Shown here in pieces: positions 51,613-64,000 of a stretch of 64,000 bases of DNA. Positions within the stretch are counted from its first letter, which is position 1, and each line of letters begins with the position of its first letter. The stretch covers positions 4,032,501 through 4,096,500 of the forward strand of contig OY848929.1 of assembly GCA_963693285.1 (NCBI GenBank), written 5' to 3'. A model generated the notes under the pieces. That model ran no database searches. It was not told the origin of the DNA and saw nothing but the letters and a program-made list of their open reading frames with translations. The translations under genes were made by a program, and so were the position numbers. This stretch comes from Xestospongia muta (lineage: Eukaryota; Porifera; Demospongiae; Haplosclerida; Petrosiidae).

Positions 51613-54600
51613 TTATGACATTTTATGTGATAGAGTGTTACGAGGAAATGGAGACAAAGACAAGGAAGAAGATGATAGAAGAGAGAGGCATTGTGCAGCC
51701 ACGTGGCTTGCTTCCAAGTTTGAAAAAGCAACCTGTGCTAATGTGGACTCGTGAGCAATGAGATATCTGGAAATGGAGACAAGTAAATAAAATTCTCTCA
51801 GTCTCTTTCTCACCTATGTGACTCTGGGACTTTATCTAAAAGATTTCTTAATACCAAGGCTGTAGTCAGTCTAAGACTTCTAGTAAGACAGGATTCCTGT
51901 TCATTCTACAAAGTATATGAAATAATTATATTACAGACTATGAATTAACTTACATGCCAAGAGGCCACCACTCTCAATTTGAGGAGAGTATCAGCTACAT
52001 TGAGAGGTGAGGGCTTAGGCTCTGAAGAGCAGTGGTGTGTCTGCAATACAAATATAGTACATTTATAAGACAATGTCATTTTCCAACCTGTATATGTCTC
52101 AGTAAGGAAGGTTTCATTCTCTTGGATTTACTGACACACCCAGACCAGAGACAAGACATTGGATATGATGCAAGTTGAGAAAGATGATCGTGAAAGATGT
52201 GAGAAAATAGGTCATTAAAAGAGTTCCTTATCCTAAAGAAAATGACAGACATACACAGAAAAGTAACGGCTTACATTAAGCAGTTGTCCCAGAGACAAAT
52301 CATTCCTGGCTCCAGAACTGACAAAGATACTGCTGGAGAGGAAGATCGAGGTCGTAAAGTAGTTTCAGTATGTTCTCCATCTAACTGTTGATCTGTAGGA
52401 GTGTGCCCAGGTAAACTAGACAAACTGGTTGTAGAAACATGTTTATCTACTAAAGTTACTGGTTTCAATGTAGATTTAGAAGGATGAACAGGAGTAGATG
52501 GTAGTGAAGTTTTCTCCATTGAAGATGTCTTCTCTGACAAGTTAGTAGGAGTGAGTGTTGAAACAAAAGGAGTAAATGATCTTATCTCTTGTTGTGTATT
52601 TGACGGACTAATTGATCGACTCTTTGAATCAATTAGAGAATTCCTAGAGCCAGGTCTATCAAGAAGATGGGGAGAGTGTACTGAGGAATTATATCCAGCA
52701 TTAACGGTGTCCACAGTAACTAAGTTGTCAACAGGAGAGCCATTTCTTGTATCTGTTTTGATTGAAGATGCTGATGACAATGGACTTGGTGAATGTGAGA
52801 GTGATGTGGGTTTTAATTGTGAAGTACTGGATTGGGAATCAGACTTTTCATCATTCTTCTCTAGTTCATTTTTCCATCTCTTTGTCTGGTTATCAATATC
52901 TAGTTCCTCTCTATCAATAGATCTCTTACAAAGGACATTCCCATCTTTTAACCTCATTACTTCTGTATCATCAGCAACTCCATTCATGCCTTTATGTTGT
53001 TCTCTCAGGCTCAGATTCGAACTTCCAAGATTCATACCTGAATGTGACTCAGTTTGAACACTCTTCTCAACACCGACCATTGCTTCTATATCAGAAAGAC
53101 TATTCATAGATGGGCTTCCATTTTTCACACAGAGATCCCCACCACTTGATGATGTCATTATGACATCGTTAGAAGTAGGATTGCCAACCAGATTTTTCCC
53201 GTTCAGATTAGACGGAATTCTTTGGGTGGGAAAAACAGACTGACTATTAATAAATGGTCTTTTCAGTCTCAAACCAGTTGAGCCTGGTCTTTGGTAATTG
53301 ATACTTTTCTTTGAGTACAACAATGGTGACGGTGTAGGTGAAGTATTGAGTTTAATAGAGCTTTGTGATCGAGTTGCCTGTATTAGTTGTTGTAAGGGAG
53401 AGAGTGAGGGGGACGGAGATCGTGAAGATGATAAGGGTTGGGTTTTTTGAGCCAAAGTGTTTGGCTTGTAAGAGGTAGGTGGGGAAGGGGTGATTGTGTT
53501 ACTAGTACTAACAGGAGGAGTTCTCTTCAGTCCAATACCACCAACAAGATCTATGACTTGTCCTGAGATCTTTACCGATGTATATGTTGCATTAGGAAAT
53601 GTTTTCCTATGGAGATAAATTGGCAATAATTGGTGCATGTGTGTAGACCACATACCTGAATATCTGGTCAAATTCATTGAGAGTAGTCGCATTAGTATAT
53701 CTTATTTGAGCACAATGTGCTAGATATTTGCTGTATACCTCTAGTTTGGGTAGAAACTCTTCCTGACTAACAACATATTCAGACTGCAACCTACAATGGT
53801 CAATCAATTACTTGTCTAAACTATCTATTTATCATACATTTCATCTATTAAACTAGTACATATCTATCCTATGGGTGTACAATGTCCTTACCATTGGGTA
53901 GCAAATGTCACTTTATTCTCAGATATTTCACTTGTATCGCCTGGAGTCTGTAATACTGGCTGTGAGACACACCCTTCTAATCTAGTTTGTTCGTTCAATT
54001 GGACTGGAGGTCTTGAAGTGATTTGTTGTGGAGATTTAAATGTTTGGGTATTAACATTGGTGGTTGTACTAACAGAAGAGGATATATCAGTACCAGTAGA
54101 GACAGGAGGTCTTAATTGAGTAAATTTTGTAGTTGCATTACTTGAATGAGATGATTTGTCTACATCATGATCACTTGATAACATTGATAATATAGACTCT
54201 GTTTGTCCATTAGGATGGACGAGGGAGAGACCCTCTAAGAATTGCAAACCTACGTCTTCAACCTTTAAAGTTAATAGTTGAAGTAGAATATCAATACAAT
54301 TGGAAGTTCGAAGAATTGCCTCTCCTATTTTTCCACCAAAGAATGATAGATTATACAGAGCATCTAAGCAAGTTAATACCAGTTGGTAATCTGGTGCTAG
54401 CAACAGTTGTATGATTTGATGAAAAACATCATTAGGAGTCTGAGAGAGAGGGCTCTCATTGTGTAAACACCAAGAAAGCTGACCCAGGATCTCTATGCCT
54501 ACAGAGTATATTAGTAAATTAATGCTTATAGTAATGATATAATAGAGTCTGTATCTATCATCCCAATTCCATATGCAAAGAAATGGAGGATATCAGGGGG

Positions 54601-56877
54601 TTGGGAGGAAGAGGAGATAAAAACAAAATTATTTTAATAATAAAAGGAAGATGACCACATCCCATTCTCTTATTATGTTTAATTTGAATGTACCTCTCAT
54701 TATAGCAAATCTATCTTGAGACAAGATACAGCAGTGAAGTGAAGACAAGATCAGATAAGTCATATCTTCAAACTCGTGTCCAATCAGTAACTAAAAATAG
54801 CACACAGATCATTGATCATGTGATATTCACATGACTTACAAATGGTGCTAGGTTTACTAATGTATCTAGAGCAGCTGATTTTATTTGTGGTAGAGTAGAG
54901 TTTACTGTAAGAAACAGGAGCCTACACAATATGAAATAGGAATGATTAAATTGATTAATTTATTAATACCTTATAATAGCCTCATGTGATGAAAAATATT
55001 TGGCATTACTCTCTTCAAAAGAGAAATTTCTAATGATAGTTGCAACTTGAGTCACTCTAATACTTTCAATGGAATCTTCAGTTAATACTGATTTACAAGG
55101 AAACAGATCCATAAACTCCATTGCTCCTAAAATACAAACTAGTTAAGTGAGTTTTTCTTTAACTAAATCCTGTTTACCTTCTCTAAAGTAGTGATGTGAC
55201 AGTGCAGTAAAATGGACCCATTCTGGTGTAACCTCTTGCCAGAGAGCATGGTAATCTTGTTTACTATATTGATACCATTCGTGATACAGATCTTCCAAAT
55301 AAGGATCATCTGAAAATGAGGGAAGCAATTCAAAAAAGTGGTATTATATTATGCCATCCTTTTAAGTACAATACATACTTTCACAAAAGACTCCAACATG
55401 TGCTAACAACATTGTTAAGAGGTGAGGTTCTTCATGTATGTGGAAAATCTTATTAGTATCAGCTGACAACATTAATAATACATTAATTGCCATATCTACT
55501 TCGTTAGGAAAACCAGATTGGAGGGAGCGAACTAACCAATCATATCGCACTACATTCATTGTCTGGGATTGGTGTTGTAAAGCAGCTAGTTGCTGTAGCA
55601 ACAATTGTACTAGTTGTAGTTGGTTGGGGGGGAGTTGTAACAAGCTTGGCATGTTTGCAATCTGGTTTAACAGGTTAGGTGACTTGTTTAACTGTTTTAA
55701 CAGATTACTAAAACCAGGAATGGCCGAAAAGACAGCTAAGTTTGGCAGCTTTGAGAGTGAAGACGCATCAAAAGAATTAGCTGATAGTGAGTGGGTGAGA
55801 GGTGATGGCTTTTGTACACTAATACGAGTAGAGTTATGTAGTATGTGATTTCTCTGTTCAGATGAGTGTTCCTCAGGTTGTATCTGACTTCCATACAACT
55901 CATTTCTCTCAAATGCTTCAAGATATCTGTGGACCAATATATAAAGACAAATATTGAATAGAAACTACCTCATTGATGTACACCAGTACTAATGTACTGT
56001 TTCCAAACTTACTTGACAAAATTTTGTCTACAAGCATAAGAGGCACTGGTAACTGATGGAGGGAGATTAAAGCTACGAGCCACTTCTCCCCATAGTCTCT
56101 CTCGTGTTACTCGTTCTGATCCACCAAGGGATTGTACTTTAACGTAGAGATGATAAAGATCTAGTTCCCTTCCTCCTAATAGTGGAAATCGCCTGATAGG
56201 ATTGCTATAGTATAGAAATGTAATAATACTTAATCATTGATTACTCAATGGACTAGAATTACACAAGTAAACGTTACTCCCAAAATATTGAGATGCATGT
56301 CTTTAGGAAATGTAATATGACACACATAACATTACCATTTAAATACTAAATCATCTTCCAATGAAAAGGCAAACATGTTATCTTATCATCACTATAATCT
56401 AGGCTGTACATAATTCATGTAAACACAACTGTTCCTGATTGGTCAGTTACTTGTTCTGTACTACATACAACTAGTACAGCATGTCTGTATTATAATGTCA
56501 TGTGTCATGATATACGTGTTGAAAAGTTCCATTTCAAGCAAGATAAAATATTAATGTGAGAAATGTCAAACTGGCATTCGTTAGCTGACTATATATGGTA
56601 ACATAAGGGTCTATAACAAAGAGAGTGATAGAAAAATTGATTTTGAAATAATTCAAGCGTTCTATCTGATCAATTGAGAGGAGGTTTGGTCAAAGAAAGA
56701 GGGGATGAATCATTTGCGTTATAATTTTTGGCGGGTAACGTGAAATTCATTTGCACGGGAAGATTGTAAGTACGGTAGTGTGCTCTCTCACTTGTTAGCT
56801 CTGTGATACTGCAACAGTTTGGCCGTAAATGTTTCTTGACGCTTCTGATATCCATCGTCTTTTATTAATTCAGCCAT
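51613..56877 (-). CDS. ARID2: ARID2 (BAF200), PBAF chromatin-remodelling subunit
   Basis: ARID2 is a signature subunit of the PBAF SWI/SNF remodeller. Fourteen exons: 56877-56792, 56204-56013, 55926-55379, 55309-55178, 55126-54970, 54921-54840, 54790-54694, 54498-53892, 53790-53656, 53606-52275, 52232-52088, 52040-51954, 51905-51814 and 51766-51613, 3846 nt, 1281 residues; human is 1835. The ARID (about 10-95) has RRFPLLGGRELDLYHLYVKV and RLWGEVARSFNLP. Armadillo-like repeats follow with VTQVATIIRNLSFEESNAKY and LVLTCLDALYNLSFFGGKI. An RFX-type domain (about 630-690) has EEFLPKLEVYSKYLAHC and KTFPNATYTSVKI. A long Ser/Pro/Thr-rich middle, shorter than in vertebrates, leads to paired C-terminal C2H2-like fingers (CLWDNC...H, CLWSGC...H). 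The end RLTTALVLRNLLD matches family ends. The upstream ATG at 56877 was chosen because it keeps frame and matches family N-termini. Confidence 0.95.
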
Positions 56878-57179
56878 TTTTCCACTCGGAAAGCTCCTCT
56901 GATCATCTAAAATCTCTAAAAGTCATCGTTCGAACAGTGATGAACGGACGAGGGGTATGTCAGGACGGTTTCAGAACCTTCGTATTGTAGGCAAACCTAT
57001 CAGATACTAGTTAGTCTTCCTTGTTCAAACTATAAAGGACGGCCATTTGCAAACGTTATTATAGCATAACTTAGTGGGTGGGTGCTTAACAATGTGAGCC
57101 GCCATGATTCCTATTGCGCATGCTCAGGAAAGGTTAATTTAATAGCTAAATTTAATATTAATAAGAAAGTGGTTTTAAG
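56878..57179. other. Upstream region of ARID2
   Basis: Contains the ARID2 5' UTR and promoter on the minus strand. It is locally richer in GC, with CGTTCGAACAGTGATGAACG around 56927-56946. No conserved coding exon is recognised. Confidence 0.45.
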
Positions 57180-57472
57180 GATAGCTTTGCTCTTCTTATT
57201 TCTGTCTTTATTACTTATCTCTTTCAATACATATAATATTACAGACTTTCCTTTTATAAATATATCATTGTATTTGTTCCTCATACCTTCAAATAAGGCC
57301 TAGGTATATCAATACTTTAATTTTATAAGAATTATCAGTTATTATACAGGACTTGGTTGGACGTCTTACATTAGATGAACTAGTTCAACAAATGGCTCAT
57401 GGAGGAGCTGACTATAATGGTATGTAACAGTTTCATAATTCTCACAATACTTGTATTATATTGTATTTCAGT
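57180..57472 (+). pseudogene. Rearranged partial duplicate of the 5' end of the GH3 gene
   Basis: The segment from about 57300 to 57472 is nearly identical to 58116-58286: intron 1, exon 2 (GACTTGGTTGGACGTCTTAC, encoding DLVGRLTLDELVQQMAHGG) and the start of intron 2 all match with only a few changes. Upstream, the signal-peptide exon is scrambled: the pieces encoding YNxxDFPFxN and LYLFLIPSN occur in reversed order, and a TAG precedes the donor. Similarity stops just before exon 3. It is a recent, truncated tandem copy that cannot encode the enzyme. Confidence 0.85.
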
Positions 57473-57527
57473 CAAGTTAGTATGTTCCTAGTTTGTCACA
57501 CCCACTATTATAATTGTTTATTTCTAG

Positions 57528-57860
57528 ATCACAAAGACCAGAAGATAATCCATACATAGATACACTATACATGTATGTACATTTATTCTATTATGATCCT
57601 AATATGATTGTCTATACATGATAGTACATACACTAACAGGAGGTTGTATGACTTGTAACTTTTATAGCAAATGTGTTAATTTATTATAACATCTTATTTT
57701 TATAGGGAATGGTTAGGAAGAATGGAAACTGACAAAGTAAATTATTTACTATATTAACTGTTAGTATAGTCTCTCTTATCATCACAGGCTCTAAAACTAC
57801 TACACACTCGTTATCATGCTGTAGAAAAATTTGTTAGTGTTTTGGCTATTAAATGGTAGC
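57528..57860 (+). other. Possible unrecognised spliced fragment
   Basis: Three short open blocks joined by GT-AG-compatible ends could encode SQRPEDNPYIDTLYM, EWLGRMETDK and then ALKLLHTRYHAVEKFVSV, ending LAIKW and a TAG at about 57858. I do not recognise the sequence and found no start or upstream exons in a compatible phase. It could be the relic of another gene placed between the two GH3 copies, or chance. Confidence 0.25.
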
Positions 57861-58000
57861 CAGCTGTATTATTTTATTTATAACTTCACTTTTTAATTTT
57901 ATTCAATTATATTATTCACTCAAAATTTGACCATTCAGACAGTCACTCCTCCGCCACTCCCTCGCTCGTGACTTGACCAATGTTGGCATACCAAGGAAGA

Positions 58001-61612
<3,612 letters not shown>

Positions 61613-61777
61613 TAGTGCTTTCAAGTTCCGTCAATTTGGTATCATGGCAACCATGATTAATAAAATTAAAGGACTCTTTAATTACATAATTAAATCAATC
61701 AAGCTATTTTTTAACAATCATGAAACTTGTACTACTACAAAAAATGTCAAATGCGAGTAAGACTTATAACGTCTGTT
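61613..61777. other. Convergent 3' ends of GH3 and the receptor-like gene
   Basis: A 165 bp gap between converging stop codons. AATAAAATTAAAGG at about 61660 supplies an AATAAA for the + strand gene. No gene seen. Confidence 0.6.
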
Positions 61778-64000
61778 CTATTCATTATCTTGTCCTTCAT
61801 CATTTGGGTTTATTTCTGGATGGGAATTGTATTGTCCCAAATTTTGTTTAGAGTCATCATCAGTAGCTTTGTTATGTTTTTCATACATTGGATTATTGAA
61901 GCTACTACAATTTGAAGTTTGTTCTTTTGGTACTGTTGATTCACTTTCAGTGTTTTTATGAGGGCATGTGTTTGGTACTTCCAAAGTTGAATATTTATGT
62001 GGAGTTGATTGTGGTGCTTCCAATGTAGAATGTTCATGTGGAGTTGATTGTGGTGCTTCCAATGTAGAATATTGATGTGGTATTTCTAAAGTGAAATAAT
62101 GATGTACCTTTTCCAATGTAGAATATTGAGGTTGAGTGGAATGTGGTGTTTTCAATGTACCACATTGATGTGGAGTCGAGTGTGTTTCAACTGGTGTATT
62201 TATTTCTTCATAACTGGCAGGCTGAGGTGATCTTTTGGGTTGAGTTAATATTGGTTCACAGTAGTTCATTGGGGAATACATAGGAGTTAAGTGTGTTTCA
62301 ACTGGTGTGTTTATTTCTTCGTAACTGGCAGGCTGAGGTGATCTTTTGGGTCGAGTTAATATTGGTTCACAATAGTTCATTGGGGAATACATAGGAGTTA
62401 AGTGTGTTTCTACTGGTGTATTTGTTTCTCCATAACTGGGATTTAAATTGTGTACAATTTGAGTGACAGGTGACAAACATGCAGTTTCTTGTGATTGCTC
62501 TATGAAATTAAGGGAAAATGATAAATGAAACCCTATCTATCAAAACAAATCATGCACCAGTTGTATCAATAACTCACTTGATTTCCTACAATACACCAGA
62601 CACAATATCCCAATAAGAATTATTAGCAGAGTACATACCAAACAGGCAATAATGGACATGTATACAACATGAAGCCGATACTTTTCTGTGTTACAGTCAT
62701 TAAGTTGAGTGCTGTATCTTACATAAGAAGATGAAGGAAGTCCATGTTGACTTGAAGCTAACATCTGATGACTATAGTCTGCTGTAGTTATCAGTGAAAT
62801 TGCAGAGGATGGGGAAATACAATAAGTCTTGTGTACACTGTTAGTTGGTTCAGGTTTTGTCAATGACCAGGTAGCTAATAAGGTTGCTTTACTCTGTGCC
62901 AATTGTCCTACTAGTTTATGATTATTGTAAATGAAAGAAGCATTTGGAAGACCAGTTATATTTCCTTGTATTCTACAATTAAGTTCCTCTGTTGTATTGC
63001 AATTAGACAATTTATATCGTCTTTGAATATCATTAGAGATATCCTATGAAAGGAAACAAATTTTTTTATAAAAGTGTGTCCTCGAATGGAGGCCTGGGCC
63101 TCTAATTATTTTCCAAGATTTGACCAGGTCTCTAAATGGGAGAGGCTTCTTAAGCAAGGGAGACCTTTATTCTAGTAACAATCATTAATCTAACAATGTT
63201 CACACTAAATCTCTCACAGCTTGGGTTCTGCTAAGATTTAGGATAGACCAATCAAAATGCTTCTATCATGTGACTGAGGATGGTCACGCCCTATTTTATT
63301 ACAAGGTGTTCAAAGTTCAAGAAGAAGACAAACCTTCACTAGTGACTTGCTAGTAACCACACAAATTCACATGTAAAACTAGAGTGCCTATAGGACATGT
63401 TCCTCACTCTGAATAGAAGAGTTATTAACAATAATAAATATTCCATCATAAAGAGAAAATTAATAGGACCAAAAAGTAACACCTGAAAACAACAGGAAAG
63501 AGAAGATTTTGGCCATATCAGACTTTAATCTAATAGTGTTTTGTTGTTTTTATAACATGTACAACTTACTAAAGATATCAAAATCATCCTTTTTTAAATG
63601 GATTCAATACATTTTGCTGACAAATGGACAAAGCCAATTACTTAACACTTGGATTTAGTAAAAGCAAAATTAATTTAAATGTCAATCAATGACAATAATA
63701 AATGTAGTCATTGACATCTTCCTATAACCATGCACACTAATCACAAAACCAGAAGCCACCCAATACACTCTCAAAAATTAATTTGTGACAAAGCATTGTC
63801 TTTTGCATGTGGGAGGGGGATGGTCAATAGGCCTCAATTTAAGACTGGAGCTCTATTTAGAAGAGGCCTCTATTCAAGGAAATACAGTACTTTAATTTCA
63901 GCACTTAAAATAAAATATTTATTCTATATACTCACTTTGAAACAACTATCAGCTGCTGTTGACGTTTCACACACCCAAGGATCATCACAGCTATTTGTGA
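61778..64000 (-). CDS. Receptor-like type I membrane protein, 5' part beyond window
   Basis: Three exons are visible: 64000-63936 (partial), 63043-62578 and 62499-61778. The first ends CETSTAADSCFK; the second begins DISNDIQRRYKLSNC and includes a cysteine-bearing extracellular part with NCRIQGNITGLPNASF and likely N-glycosylation sites, perhaps an Ig-like or related fold. A single membrane helix follows (VVYMSIIACLVCTLLIILIG), then an intracellular tail of about 245 residues. The tail has two to three 37-residue repeats carrying TPVETHLTPMYSPMNYCEP, then a run of short repeats with YSTLE, YFTLE and YSTLEAP, and ends GQDNE. YSPM fits the YxxM motif for PI3-kinase SH2 domains. The YxxL motifs, five residues apart, are reminiscent of ITAMs. 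No family is recognised. Confidence 0.7.
62189..62440. repeat. 111 bp coding tandem repeat in the receptor tail
   Basis: Two nearly identical copies and a partial third of a 111 bp (37-codon) unit, for example containing TCACAGTAGTTCATTGGGGA on the + strand. The high DNA identity suggests recent duplication within the coding exon. Confidence 0.9.
63079..63880. mobile_element. Candidate MITE-like element in receptor-gene intron
   Basis: The left end TCCTCGAATGGAGGCC (63079-63094) and the right end GGCCTCTATTCAAGGA (63865-63880) are imperfect inverted repeats of each other, 14 of 16 matching. The 800 bp between holds no open frame of a transposase. Internal GAGGC and GAGACC blocks near 63135-63170 recall the ends. 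No clear target-site duplication was seen, so the limits are provisional. Confidence 0.5.

Noticed and set aside
52551..53057. 168-codon plus-strand open frame
   Set aside because: Antisense to the low-complexity exon 10 of ARID2. No homology and no splice context.
57082..57303. 73-codon open frame with a hydrophobic stretch
   Set aside because: It looks like a small membrane protein, but its second half is the scrambled GH3 signal-peptide exon and it stops at the duplicated donor. Treated as part of the pseudogene copy.

Overview
This window is nuclear DNA from a compact, AT-rich animal genome. It holds ten spliced protein-coding genes. Eight are conserved eukaryotic or animal genes: SND1, SETX, an acyl-CoA dehydrogenase, an atypical E2F (E2F7/8), NUP205, a USP6NL-like TBC protein, PSMA1 and ARID2. 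Two more are a MANSC-like membrane protein and a secreted family-3 glycoside hydrolase. An eleventh gene, a receptor-like membrane protein, is cut by the right edge. Introns are mostly 40-60 bp with GT-AG ends, intergenic gaps are short, and animal regulators sit beside a plant/fungus/bacteria-like GH3 enzyme. I infer an early-branching metazoan, most plausibly a demosponge of Amphimedon type. That assignment is inference and no search was run.

Layout: SND1 (-, 1083-14155, last exon not found) is head-to-head with SETX (+, 14434-25637). SETX is tail-to-tail, 66 bp between stops, with the acyl-CoA dehydrogenase (-, 25704-27616). E2F7/8 (-, 27888-31132) shares a 740 bp promoter region containing an E2F-type site with NUP205 (+, 31873-41287). 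NUP205 is tail-to-tail with the USP6NL-like gene (-, 41739-44683). After about 2.4 kb comes PSMA1 (-, 47084-49339), head-to-head with the MANSC-like gene (+, 49680-51249). ARID2 follows (-, 51613-56877), then a rearranged partial copy of the 5' end of the GH3 gene (57180-57472), the intact GH3 gene (+, 58001-61612), and the receptor-like gene (-, 61778 to beyond 64000).

Most gene models were assembled exon by exon. For SETX, the dehydrogenase, E2F7/8, NUP205, the TBC gene, PSMA1, ARID2, the MANSC-like gene and GH3 the exon lengths add to an exact multiple of three with no internal stop. The genes do not form an operon or one pathway. They are mainly housekeeping functions: RNA metabolism, nuclear pore, proteasome, chromatin, cell cycle and mitochondrial oxidation.

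I did not find a convincing undescribed multi-gene system. The best leads are: a dehydrogenase intron carrying three in-frame tandem copies of its own 3' splice site; a MANSC-like gene with a poly(A) signal inside its one long intron, which could yield soluble and membrane forms; SUMO-consensus repeats in SETX; CT microsatellites lying in the pyrimidine-tract position of several introns; two genes whose start codon is alone in its coding exon; a 60 bp minisatellite shared by two sites 42 kb apart; and a receptor tail with repeated YxxM and YxxL motifs.
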